From Diphasiastrum complanatum (taxonomy: Eukaryota > Streptophyta > Lycopodiopsida > Lycopodiales > Lycopodiaceae): DNA of 64,000 nucleotides. The translations under genes were made by a program, and so were the position numbers. This document shows, piece by piece, positions 34,901-45,806 of this stretch. Position 1 is the first letter of the stretch, and each line of letters opens with the position of its first letter. The stretch lies in contig CM055109.1 of NCBI GenBank assembly GCA_029204225.1, positions 694,673-758,672 of the forward strand. Direction: 5' to 3'. Below the pieces are notes generated by a model that worked only from the letters and a program-made list of their open reading frames with translations, was not told where the DNA came from and did not search any database.

Positions 34901-35744
34901 AAGTTTTAGATTTAGAGGAACTCACATGAATCATCATCACATGAATAATGTGAAGGGCACCTTCCTAAATTAGAACCATTAGATTTTGTAGGAAGGGCTT
35001 GGATTATAATCTTTGCCAAATGAAATAGCCCATTAGAGACAAGGGGTAGGGCCTGTGAAGTTTTCACATGTGTGGGGACAACCCAAACAATGTGAATGAT
35101 CTCCTAAAGTATGAGTGATTGCACATAGATTGAGCACCAATTTGAGAGATGGATTCTAGCTTGGCAATTCAAAGGCAAGAGCACTAATCACATGCATCAA
35201 ACATAAAAAACACATCACACACATGTGAAGGCAACTTGTGATGAAAAAAGAAAAGTGTAATTATGGCTTGCTCTCACATGAGAGGGTCCTCAAGTAGAGA
35301 GAGAGTGCCACAAAATCTCTCTGTGTAGAATCTCAACAACTCTCCAAAAAACTCTATATGAAATCACTCTCTCCCACTCATGTGTCAAGTGCCTACCCTA
35401 CCTCGAGCTACATCACACACCAACATAATCTACTAACATGTGTATTACGCGTGGAAAAGTCAGAGTACCCCCCAAACTCAAGATTAAGGCCTATTGAGTA
35501 TTCAAACTCATCATTAATGAACTAAAAACATTATGGCTACCATGTGAGATTTCACTATGTACATGAAATTGCAAAATGATCAAGCTAGATTTTGCCTATT
35601 CTTCACAGGGCCTCCCTCTCCTCCAAGAATAGAATGGCACCTCTTGTACTCCCATTGCATGTTCAATCATAATGGAGGAGTTTATGATAAATTGATTAGA
35701 ACATTTTTGCATCTTACTTTCTTTCACTCTTGCCTTTGTTAAAA
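31938..35744. other. 3' region and intergenic sequence, no gene recognised
   Basis: AT-rich. Near 32088-32128 a 19-20-bp unit (GGAGGGTCATTTCTGCTTT) is repeated in tandem with one base difference. A run AGGGGGAG near 33970 resembles a polypurine tract, and the stretch 33980-34520 has retroelement-like phrases but no alignable protein. Confidence 0.4.
32277..32282 (+). terminator. Candidate polyadenylation signal of the ATG18-like gene
   Basis: AATAAA about 507 bp after the proposed stop at 31770. Position and orientation fit, but other AT-rich sites exist nearby. Confidence 0.3.
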
Positions 35745-35957
35745 CTTTCCACTGATGAGCATGGAATCAAGAGGGAGTATACAACACCAAGGACCCCACA
35801 ACAAAATGGAGTGGTCGAGAGGAAGAATAGGACTTTATGTGAAAGTTCTAAAGCCATGAGGTTAAGTGCTAACCTTGATAAGCCATTTTGGGATCAAGCT
35901 TTGTTGTGTGCTAATTTCTTGTGCAATAGGTGGCTAAGTGCTATTTTGGCACGTCTA
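35745..35957 (+). pseudogene. Copia integrase core fragment
   Basis: Plus strand: DEHGIKREYTTPRTPQQNGV, VERKNRTLCES, AMRLSANLDKPFWDQALLCA. This is the end of a copia integrase core with the conserved PQQNGVxER block and the catalytic Glu. It is the same family as the minus-strand element at 53150-55970, which has nearly the same residues at 54290-54100. Only about 70 codons remain, and it runs directly into an LTR copy. Confidence 0.85.
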
Positions 35958-36419
35958 CTGTACCAACAACCTCCAAACCTTTTAATCATTCAAAATGCCA
36001 ATAGCAATCATCAAACAAATGATAGACCAAAACTAGTCATGAAGGAAGCTCTCAATTTTACTCATTATTGGATAGCAAATCCATGACAAATTTATACATA
36101 AATGCCTCGTATCTGAGCATTTAAGGCTACCTTTGATCCATCCATGACCTAACTCTAGTGTCTAATCTAATAGGTCATAAGATTAACCCTAATTTGGGGT
36201 CAAGATCTTGAGATCCAAAAACAATGTAAAATTTGTTATTTTTGGCTCCTAAAAAATCTCTAGCCTATTTATGCATATTTTGGCCTCATTTCAAAAGTGC
36301 CATTTCAAAGGTAGGTTAGGAATAATACTTATGAAAAGTATCCTATGCTTTTTGGCATGTGTGACATCCCACAACATGGCCTCAATACAATTTACAAACT
36401 AGCTTGTGTAGATTTACCA

Positions 36420-36430
36420 TTCCTCCTCAC
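36420..36430 (-). promoter_or_regulatory. Polypurine tract of the short LTR element
   Basis: GTGAGGAGGAA on the minus strand, directly before the TG of the left LTR. It would prime plus-strand synthesis. Confidence 0.6.
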
Positions 36431-37284
36431 AACTAGTTTGTAGATAACATAGTCTTGCTCCAAGAGAGATCATTTATGGAAGCCATCTCTCTCTAATCAA
36501 GAGCTTATCACAAAAAAATGGATGCGAAATAGAAATGATTGAAAATCTAGCTATCCCACTTTTTAGGGACTCAAGAAGATTCAAACCTTGACCTCTCAAC
36601 AAGATCCTACTTGATCTTGAGGTAAATCAAATCTATTTGAAACAAAAAAAAATGGAAACTAGCTTGAATCAGAATGGAAATTGGATGTAGAATTGCCTCC
36701 TCCTTGATCTCGACTTCACAAGGTATTTGGATTCACCTAACCTGAACCAAAAGGAATCAAATGCGCATAAATGCCTCTTCAAATCATCCATATAAAATCA
36801 AGTTGAATCACTATGCAATAATCAATCCAAACTATATCACCAAAACAATAAAAAAAATGAACACAATCTTGGCTAGAATTGCATTCTATGATGAGTACTT
36901 GCCAAAATCCTTTGGCTGACCCTAAAAATCATTTTCAAGGACCTTAATAAGCCTAAGACTGACCTATTACAGCACCAAGAATGATGATCTACCTTCCTAT
37001 TGAATGATTGAAAACTATTCCTTGTGATTGACTCGACAAATCGAGTAGCATAAAAAAGGAGGAAGCGCAAAAAACTTGTTGTTTTGATCCAATTGAGAAG
37101 AGATGACTTCAACTCGGATTTTGAAGCTGAAGTACCTGTAAATAAAATTTCATTAGATCTCTCTTCACCCAATTACATTAAAAATTGGAGGTGCTAATTA
37201 TAGATTATGTCTAGATAGCAATCAATGCTTGAATCGAATCAAAATCTATTATCCTAGCATGATTTATAGCTCATTTCTTGGAAT

Positions 37285-37297
37285 GGCTCTGATCCCA
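37285..37297 (-). promoter_or_regulatory. Primer-binding site of the short LTR element
   Basis: TGGGATCAGAGCC on the minus strand, one base from the usual TGGTATCAGAGCC, directly after the CA end of the right LTR. Confidence 0.65.
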
Positions 37298-37835
37298 TGT
37301 TGAAAAAGCAGCAAAATAAGTCCAATAGATCTTAGAAATCATGGAGAAAGCACCTAATCAAGATCTAATAGCTAGAACACAAGCCAATCTATTGATTTCT
37401 AGCTTATCTTGGCTTGAACTCCAAAAATTGGCTCCAAAATCATGCAAAATCCCTCACATGTGTGGATGTACAGCCTGCTGTTGCCTATGTATTGTACTAG
37501 CACCCTCCAAACCTTCTAATTATTCCAAAATCCAAAATGCCAATAGCAATCATCAAACAAATGATAGACCAAAACTAGTCATGAAGGAAGATCTCAATTT
37601 TACTCATTATTGGATCACAAATCCACAACATATTTATACATAAATGCCTCGGATACGAGCATTTAGGGCTACCTCTGATCTATCCATGACCAAACCCTAG
37701 TGTCTAACCTAATAGGTCATAAGATCCAAACTTATGAAAAGTATCCTATCCTTTTTGGCACGCGTGACATCCCACAACATGGCCTCAATACAATTTACAA
37801 GTGGAAAATTCAAACTATCTTGTGTAAATTTAACA

Positions 37836-38564
37836 ATGTTAGTTGTGGTTAAGTGCATTTAGAGCATCGTTATATTTGCATGTTGAAATAGGTTGCATTG
37901 TGGTGGGTGGAATAGTGTTGGGATGGCATAATGTGAGTGTTTGATTGTGATTTTTTGTTTGTAAACTCTATGGAGTTTTGAAGCTCAGTCATCTCCCTTG
38001 TCAAACTTCAGAACATTGAAAAAAGCCCAAAAAAAGTGTAGTTTTCTACAAAAACTTGTTTGAAATAAGTTGTTAGTCCTTAAAAATCTAGAATCTTTTG
38101 ATAAAAACCCTCTCAGATTTGCACACCAACTTGGATTTATCTAGGGTTAGTTCGTGAAAACTGTTAAACAATAGCCAAAAAAACAACAAAAACTCAAATT
38201 GGTCCAAACTATCTAACAAACCCTTGCACAACTCAACAACATTCCATTGGGAGTTATCTAAGGCTTATGAAGGTTGACAAGACATTTTCAAATACCTATG
38301 AGGGGTGGTTGTCTTCTAAAAAAGCTAAGTTTGTTCAAAACCCTCACACATATCAATAATCTTTGCCTAAACCCTTGCCAGTTTTGCTGAAGCTTTTTCC
38401 CTGTGAAATTAGCTTATAGATGACTCCATGTATTTAAAGAAAATTTAGTCCTATGAAAATTCCATAGGATTTGTATCAAAATTCTTTCCAAAAAAGAGAG
38501 AACCCTTGCCAAGACACATCTTGTTCCATTGAGAACCCTCATTGATCTTTATTTTGCTAAAATA
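37836..38564. other. AT-rich sequence, no gene recognised
   Basis: Contains three further copies of the phrase AACCCTTGC (near 38220, 38371 and 38504), also found in the cluster at 7065-7262. Confidence 0.5.
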
Positions 38565-40458
38565 ATGATCATGCTAATTTGGTTCAAAGCTTTTCTATTC
38601 AAAAAACATTGCCAAGTATGGTGGATTTGCAAGGGATCTTGGTGAATGAGGAGTTTAGGCTTCTATCAAGAGGGGGATCTACTTCCATTTCTCAAGTTGG
38701 AGAGGAGGATGCTATTTTCTCAAGGGGCAAGTTCAAGGGCAAAGGCAAGTGGTCAAAGGGTCAAGATCAAGGTGAGCCTTCTACTTTTGTTGGCAAGAAG
38801 ACAGATAGATCCAAGTTAAAATGCTTTTATTGTGGAGTCAAAAGGAATTCTTTTATTCAAGTGATTGCTTCATGAAGAAGAGAGATCAAGATGAGAAACA
38901 AGGCAATTTCACTTTTGATGAGGATGGTATTGGTGATCAAAACTCAAATGATGATGCTGTTTTGATATCTTGATGTTTGCTAACCAATGATGGAGATATT
39001 GATCCATGGTGAATTGATAGTGGAGAAAGCTTTCATACGACATGTCACAAAGAGTACTTTACTTCTTTGGTGCCTTAAGAAGGAGAGAAGAAGGTCATCA
39101 ACATGGCCAATGGTGGTAAAGTTGTTATCAAGGGCATTGGTACTGTTCCTATTTTTCTCTCAAAGTGGAATTTGTTGGTGATTCTTGTTTGATCAAAAGG
39201 AATGGAGTCTCGATTGCTCAAGGCAAGAGACAAGGTGAGCTCTACAAACTTGACAGATTTGTTGGTTCTAACCATGGTGGTTTGAAGGCAAAGAAGCAAA
39301 TTGGTGAGCTTTGTTCAATGTCAAAGCCACAAAGGTTGTCTTATTCTAGATCTAGCTCACGATCTAAGATGCCTTCTCATTTAGTACATTTGGATTTACA
39401 TTGTACTAGTTCTTTGAGTAATGGAGGAGCAAAGATGTTTGTAACTTGCATTGATGACTTTAGTAGATTTTGTTGGACTTATCTTCTAAAGAGTGAGGAT
39501 TTCATATTTGATGTCTTTCTCAAGTTCAAGAATGTTGTGGAGAGTCAATTCAACATGAAGATGAAGTTATTAAAGTTGGCAAATGAAGACCTATCAACAA
39601 AGTTCAAAGAGGTTTGTGTGGCACATGGGATCAAGAGCGAGCTTTCAAACTCAAAGGTTCTACATGGTGTGGAAGAGAGGAGGATCAATATTTTTGAAAT
39701 AGCTAAATCCATGAGGGTGATTGCAAATCTTCCTAAGTCATCTTGGGGTGAAGCTTTGATGTGTGCTAATTTTGCTTACAATAGGTACTCAAATGAAGAC
39801 TTGGATGGTAAGAGTTCATTTGAAGTTCTTTTGGTAAGAAGTCGACGATGGAGCATTTGAAGATCTTTGGTACTACTTGCTATGTCAACTCATCTTTTGG
39901 ATGCTTGAAGGGAATCTTTGTTGGATATAGTGAAGTAAGGAAAGCTTTTAGAGTTTACATTCCTAAGTCAAGGAAAGTTCACATTTCTAAGGATGTTGTC
40001 TTTGAAGAAGAGAATGTGGATAAGCGTCATGTTGTTGATGTTGATCATCTAACATTTTTTATGGTGATGAAGATGGTTCTTTGGATGGTGATGGTGGAGA
40101 TGCTTATCCAAGTCAAGTTCTAAGAATATCCTCAAGGGAAAGAAAAAATCCGTCTATGCTTACATATGATGAGAAGGGTAAGCAAGTGGAAGTGACTCAT
40201 TTTGCTTTACTCACATGTTTTGGTTCATCTTCTTGTTTAGATGATGCTATGCAAGTGGATGATGGTTTTCAAGGAATGGATGACAGTAATGGATCTGGAA
40301 AAGAGGTCTTACTCAATGACTTTGATGTTCAAGTGGAATATCAAGAGGTTGATCTCAAAGAGCTTCAACTACGCAAAAGGAAAGGTGGCAATTTGGAGCT
40401 AGTCAAGAGCATCAAAGGGAAGTCAAGTGGCAAAGATACTTTGGATCTATTTTTGTAG
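38565..40458 (+). pseudogene. Copia element remnant: gag, protease, integrase
   Basis: Plus strand. The gag end reads SIQKTLPSMVDLQGILVNEE and KCFYCGVK with a broken zinc knuckle. The protease region has WxIDSGESFHTTCHKEYFTS (Asp-Ser-Gly) and VIKGIGTVPIFLSK. The integrase has ELCSMSKPQRLSYSRSSSRS, FVTCIDDFSRFCWTYLLKSE and a decayed C-terminal core; then FVGYSEVRKAFRVYIPKSRK and RERKNPSMLTYDEKGKQV. It stops before the reverse transcriptase. Frameshifts near 38850, 39080, 39170 and 39850. Same family as the copy at 53150-55970. Confidence 0.85.
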
Positions 40459-41299
40459 GTTATTGAAGACTCAAGTAAGGTCAAGGGAGCAGCAAGGAAG
40501 TGTTGTTAAAGTTTACTTTACTTGTTCTATCTCATGTTTGAGCAATTTCATATGAATGTGTGCAAATTTTCAAGATATGGTAAAACTAGCTACATTGTCT
40601 TGCAATATCTTGTTGTTGGAGCTGTACTAGCATTCTTGGCTGGTTTTGCTGATGGAAATGAAGCTATTGGAGGCTCATTATATCACTCATTCATGATCAA
40701 GTCATCGAGTGTTGATGATCTCTTATGGCAAGATGGAGATGGAGGCTCATTCATTGATTTTCATGGTGAAGACATATCAAGGAAGGACAAAAATGGAGGA
40801 GACATGCAAGCATTGGATGATAACTACCATTTATTGCTTGGTTATTGTTATTTTCCATAGATTTAAAAGTTTGAAGCATGGAGGAATCATTACATTTACA
40901 TTCTATTGGTTCTTCATGTTCTAGTTACATCTTGATGTGTAAAATTGATGTAAGAAATAGTGAAACATCCAATGTGGACAATATTCTCTCTCCAAAATGC
41001 TAACCCTACTATTTTGGGGTCTAGATTCAAAGTACCCAACATTCAGATTTGAATCTACTCAAACTCGCCTTCTAACTTTCCCACACTTTCAAAAAGTGTT
41101 TATTCAAATAAAATTTAAACTAATGAGCTTTGAAAAGTCAAACTCTAAGTCTAAAACAAAGTTGGCCTCAATTTGCCAAATATGAAAATATAGCAAATAT
41201 GATCAAACTAGTTGAATCTTTTACAGCCACCTCCAACCTCTTCAACATCATTGGAACGTTTCCACGGTCCAAATGCGGTCCAAAACCAGAATCACTATG
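40459..41299. other. No gene recognised
   Basis: A 112-codon + strand frame at 40522-40860 contains a hydrophobic stretch (YLVVGAVLAFLAGFADG) and an Asp/Gly-rich part but matches nothing I know. It follows the copia remnant directly and may be element-derived filler. Confidence 0.35.
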
Positions 41300-41434
41300 A
41301 ACCACAAAGGCTTCAGCTGCGGCTTCTACGACAGAACCACTAAGAACCGCAAAGGCTTCAGCTGCGGCTTCTACGGCAGAACCGCTAAGAACCGCAAATG
41401 GTTCAGCTACGGCTTCTACGTGCTAAGGCAAATA
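41300..41434 (+). repeat. 45-bp tandem repeat, three units
   Basis: Units 41300-41344, 41345-41389 and 41390-41434, each containing GGCTTCAGCTGCGGCTTCTA or a close variant. If read in frame they give NRKGFSCGFYGRTAK three times with changes. GC-rich compared with the surroundings; probably within the LTR or leader of the copia element that follows. Confidence 0.85.
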
Positions 41435-42318
41435 CCGCCAAGGAATCACATGCGTCAACCTTACGAGAGTAAGAGAAGACCGAAGGCAACCACCAAGGCA
41501 CCGTCAGAAACCGTAAGGCACCACAAGAGTCAACCCTGTGGTGATTATTTGAAGACTTCTAACCGAAGAAAACTGCAAGACTGCGAAGTCGGTCTCCATA
41601 CGATTGCGATAAGCATTGTTTCTTTCATGCTCCTGAAGCGAGGTTTCATATCTGAGTGATGTACTTTTGTATAGATGTCGCTATAAACTACTTTAGACTA
41701 CGTACGCACTTAGAGTTAAACTAGTCTTGTAGTTTTGGATTAGTTAAACCACTTTTTGTAAACAAACAAGCACATGTACAAATACACCTCTGGCTCTCAT
41801 TGAGCGGCGTGCACAAGAGCAGAAGATTTATCACTTCTGTTACATTTATTTTAGGCTGTAACATACAAATTGTTGTTCTTGTTCAATTACAAGCAATTAA
41901 TGTGATATACAAGCAACACTTCTTCATATGTGTCTTATGTAGATGTTCTGTATGTGTTGAGATCTTATTGCATTACTTTATCTTGCTTGACGCGCATGTT
42001 CTCTCACTCTGATAGATCATTGACGTCTCTGACTCCTCTACATCTGATCAGACTACGATCATCTCTAATGCATGAGGAACAAGCGCAAAATCTCTGCACC
42101 ATATTCTCACTCTGTGATAGAACTTTTCATCATTGATAATAACTCTCACACTCTTCGGTTGATCACCTATTTGTTTTAAAACGGTCCTATATCAGGGCGG
42201 GAGCTGTTCCGCACCATTTTTTTTCCTCCTATTCGGATCGATCAGGTCGTAACAGAGCCTCATGGCTCACCAATTCGATTTCATCTATTCGTTTTATACA
42301 TCCACCCAATTCCACCAG
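41435..42318 (+). other. Probable LTR and leader of the copia remnant at 42319
   Basis: It lies directly before a primer-binding site and has no coding sequence. The outer border was not identified. Confidence 0.4.
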
Positions 42319-42330
42319 TTGGTATCAGAG
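42319..42330 (+). promoter_or_regulatory. Copia primer-binding site
   Basis: TTGGTATCAGAG, the plant initiator-Met tRNA site, 53 bp before the gag codons at 42372. Confidence 0.7.
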
Positions 42331-42359
42331 AACCAGTTAAGTAAACCGAAAGTCTATTT

Positions 42360-43257
42360 ATGTCAGTTATTGTCAACATGTCTTCTACAGATAACACTTC
42401 GTCTTCTTTATTCAACGAAGTTAGAATCATTGACAAGCTCAACGGATCTAACTTCTACATCTGGAAGTTGAAACTTCAGATGATGCTGATAGACAGAGAT
42501 CTCTGGGATGTTGTAGACAGGTCTGACCCAAAACCAGACGATGTTGATTTTTTGCTAGCAAAGGCATGGAAGATAAAATATCAGAAGGCCCTAGTGTCGA
42601 TCACGCTGAATCTAGCTGACTTCCAAATTTCTCACGTTACCACCTGCAAGTCCTCCAAGGAAGCACTGGAATTGTTGTATAATTTGTACGAGACTCAAGA
42701 TGTAACCACATGGTTGCGCCTCAGAAGGAAGTTCTTTACATTGAGTATATTTGATTCTACCGCCATCACTTCTCACATCAAAAACTTCAAGTCCCTGTTG
42801 GATCAATTGTCAATTGTGGATGTGCCATTCAAGATGGTGTTGCTTTAATGACCCTACTCTCTTCTTTGTCAAGTCCTACGAGCACTTCATTGTCATGATC
42901 TCCACACAACCTGACTTGACACAAGAAGTTTAAGGCCATGGCTGAAACCCAGACATCCATAAAGATGAAAGCACTCCGAACAGATGGTGGCGGCGAATAC
43001 ATCTCCAATGAGATGTCAAACTATCTTGTTGAATACGATATTTGAAGACAATTCACAACTCCCTACATGTCGTAGATGATGCATTCATTCTGTCTAACGA
43101 AACTTCCTTGCTACACACTACCAAGAGTGATCTGTCAAAAGAATTTGACATGACTGATCTGGACACTGTTCATTCCTTATTGGGAATACATATCACTAGA
43201 GATAAATTACAGAAGAGGATTTATCTCAGTCAGCAAAAATGTCATAAAACATGGGGA
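42360..43257 (+). pseudogene. Copia gag-pol remnant with large internal deletions
   Basis: Gag of the UBN2 type from about 42378: VRIIDKLNGSNFYIWKLKLQ, KAWKIKYQKALVSITLNLAD, and TSHIKNFKSLLDQLSIVDVP, ending in a stop at 42846. The sequence then jumps to integrase (ALRTDGGGEYISNEMSNYL near 42972, stop), and again to the reverse transcriptase end (TKSDLSKEFDMTDLDTVHSL near 43120, RIYLSQQKCHK). Protease, most of integrase, the polymerase core and RNase H are gone. Confidence 0.8.
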
Positions 43258-44044
43258 TGATTGGCAGCAGAAGCTCGAAGCTTTGAGCGTAGGCGTGTAG
43301 GAACAAAACGCAGCAGTTAGTAGTAGAATGATTCATACATATTATGCAAATGAACAATACAGTAGTGAGACAAAAATTGCACTCTGATTACTATCAACAG
43401 TGAGTACAATGGCAACTTCAGCTTGCTGAGCGTGATAACGCTAGCTATAGATAACTCTGATTGATTAAAAGAACATTTACATAGCTTGATTAAGCTTGTA
43501 TATATATTTACAAGTGTTGAGAAACAAATATCCTATATGCCTCAAATGCCATTTATGCCAATCTTTGTATGTATACAAAGTGGGTAACCAACCTTGGGAT
43601 ATTTAGCGGTCCAGCTGGTTTTAGGGTTGATGCTAAGTTGGCGACGTCGGTCTGCCACTGTGGGAAAAACCCAAAAAAATCGAAGGTGCCCTTAGATTGA
43701 GGCCGATAAACTCGAAGGTGCCTTTAGACTGAGGCATGTAAAGCCTGAAGGTGCCCTTAGACTGAAGGCATTTTTAAATCCAAAAGGTGCCCTTAGAGCG
43801 AAGGTAGGAAAAAGGCGAAAAAGGCGAAGGTAAGCCAGAAATGGATTCTAAGACATTCTGGCCACTATGTCGCATTTTTCGCAAAAGTGTGAAAAAGGCG
43901 AAGGTGCCTTAAAAACCGTTAAGGCATAAAAAAATCTCAAAGAAAAAAATGTGAAGGTCCGAAAACATGTAGTTAGCCTTCGGTTTTCAAGATGCTTATT
44001 ACTTGAACAATTTTTCTTTAAGGCTGAGCATAAGAAATCTAACA
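43258..44044 (-). repeat. 3' LTR of a minus-strand copia element
   Basis: The right border is clear: on the minus strand the LTR starts TGTTAGATTTC directly after a polypurine tract. The left border is approximate. Inside, 43683-43815 holds four or five degenerate repeats of AAGGTGCCCTTAGACTGA. Confidence 0.65.
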
Positions 44045-44055
44045 CTCCCCCTTAA
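44045..44055 (-). promoter_or_regulatory. Copia polypurine tract
   Basis: Minus strand ATTAAGGGGGAG, directly before the TG of the LTR. Confidence 0.75.
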
Positions 44056-44765
44056 TGAGGATCTTGAAAAACGTTGATCTTCAGATTTGACATGTCGTTA
44101 AATTTGAGATGTTGCTCCTTTGATAGAGCCTTTGTGAAATAATCTGTTGCCATGTAGTTTGTCTTGCAGAAGACCAGTGCTACTTCCTTGCTATTCACTT
44201 TCTCTCTACGGTAATGATACCTGATTTTGACATGTTTTCTTCGAGAGTGAAATCGCGGATTGAGAGATAACGCTATTGTGCTTTGATTGTCAAAATAGAT
44301 TGTTGTAGGAAGTGTTTGTGCAAGATTGATGTCTGCAAGTAGTTGTCTTAGCCAGATCGCCTCTTTGGTTGCATTTGTGGTAGCTATGTATTCAAATTCC
44401 GTTGATGATAATGCAATTGAGGTCTGCTTTTGGCTGTTCCATGAGATTGGGCCTTGGTTGTATAAAAATATAAATCCAGAAGTTGATTTTCTGGTGTCGG
44501 CATCTTCTACCCAATCCACATCTGTGTAGACTTCAAGGATGTTGGCAGTGTGGTTGCCTCCGTAGTACATGCTGAGAGTTTTCGTTGCTTGGATGTACTT
44601 CATGACCTTTGTCAGTGCCTTCCAATGAGTTAAGCCTAGATTTGACAGGAATTGGCTAAGTGTACTGATTGAATATGCAAGGTCTGGTCATGTGCAGATC
44701 ATTGCGTACATCAATGAGCCGATGATGGATTGAAACAGGTAGCGCTTCATCTCTTCCTTTTCTAC
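44052..44765 (-). pseudogene. Copia reverse-transcriptase end and RNase H
   Basis: Minus strand. PDLAYSISTLSQFLSNLG (about 44690) is the end of the polymerase. RNase H then reads VYTDVDWVEDADTRKSTSGF, ISWNSQKQTSIALSSTEFEY, KEAIWLRQLLADI, YFDNQSTIALSLNPRFHSR and KHVKIRYHYRREKV, ending about 9 bp from the LTR. Residues 44603-44052 form one open frame of 183 codons. The upstream parts of the element are missing from about 44765. Confidence 0.85.
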
Positions 44766-44958
44766 CTATTGAGATTTGGTGTTTTGGGCTCATTCTCTCT
44801 CTACCCGAGTTTTATGAATTGATTTTCTCTCTCTACCTGAGAGCAGGCTGTTTTTCCCATAGTGAGCACTTAGAATATTTCTGATATCCATTTCTCATAG
44901 TAAGAAGTTAGTTTTTTTAGTCTGATGTATGCCATTGACACGTGCTAAAAACTTCACA
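44766..44958 (+). repeat. End of the 5' LTR of copia element A
   Basis: Ends ACTTCACA directly before a primer-binding site. The 3' LTR at 47660 begins TGTGAAG, the exact complement of CTTCACA, so the two borders fit one LTR type. The outer part of this LTR is lost against the neighbouring element. Confidence 0.55.
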
Positions 44959-44970
44959 TGGTATCAGAGC
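44959..44970 (+). promoter_or_regulatory. Copia element A primer-binding site
   Basis: TGGTATCAGAGC, exact plant initiator-Met tRNA site, directly after the CACA end of the LTR. Confidence 0.8.
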
Positions 44971-45806
44971 TTCATGCTTTTTAGAGATGAGGGTGTATAC
45001 ATCAGAACATAAGTGCTTTTGCTTGTAGGAACTCAGATTTGGGAGAGGAATCCAAACTTGCTGACAAACAAGCCATCGACGGACCATAAGTGGATCAAAT
45101 CAAGTCTGATCTACTCCAGTTGACCCTATACGGATAGAGAGCTCACACATGTGAAATCAGGCCTCTTTGTTTGAGTGCTACTTCTCAAGGAATGATCCAA
45201 ATTTGATGTTCTATAGCTTTTGGATAGGTATTGAAGAGTAGATTGTGTTGCTCAAGTTTCTAAATCAATTTGATTTGTTTTTAGAAGAGTTTTAGGCAAT
45301 CAAAGAGATAGGGAGGGTACTCATCTCGTGTGATATGCCAAAGTGAGAACACATCAGTTCTTTTCACCAATTTTTTCAATTTTCATTATCAATCAAGTAG
45401 AATTGGATAAAAGTGAGTTTTGTGAGGTCTTAGACTTTTCATTTCACACAAATTATTGTGTTTGAGTTGAAAGTAAGTTCCTAGAGAGTTTATCAGTTCT
45501 TTGAAACTCGTGGGAGAGATAGACTTCATACTTGCATGTGCTTCATTTCTATGATTGAAGCAAGATCCAAATTCAAGAGATTGATTTTTCATTTCAGAGC
45601 TGGATCTCACATTCCGTTGCTAGATTTCATAGGTTGGATCAACATTATAAGTGTTAGATCCTAGGTTGAGATAGCAAGCAACATTTTCAACTCCATCTTT
45701 GTCATTACTAGAATTTCTCAAAGAGAATATGTCTTCATCTGGTTCACATTTCTTGGAGCATAGTGAGAGACTAACATCTTCCAATTATGCAATGTGAAAG
45801 ATTAGA

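Larger units (their letters stand above)
35958..37835 (-). mobile_element. Short non-coding LTR retroelement (TRIM-like)
   Basis: Two related blocks, about 35958-36419 and 37298-37835, flank 878 bp without coding sequence. The right block starts TGTTGAAAA and ends TTTAACA, a normal TG...CA LTR. On the minus strand, a tRNA-Met-like primer site (TGGGATCAGAGCC, 37297-37285) immediately follows it, and a polypurine tract (GTGAGGAGGAA, 36430-36420) immediately precedes the left LTR. The left LTR lacks about 190 bp at its outer end, where the copia integrase fragment begins. Confidence 0.65.

Noticed and set aside
40522-40860. 112-codon frame with a hydrophobic segment as a gene
   Set aside because: No family resemblance, no promoter or splice context, and it directly follows a copia remnant.
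43683-43815. Short regular repeats as a CRISPR array
   Set aside because: The units are degenerate and contiguous without unique spacers, and lie within a plant retrotransposon LTR.
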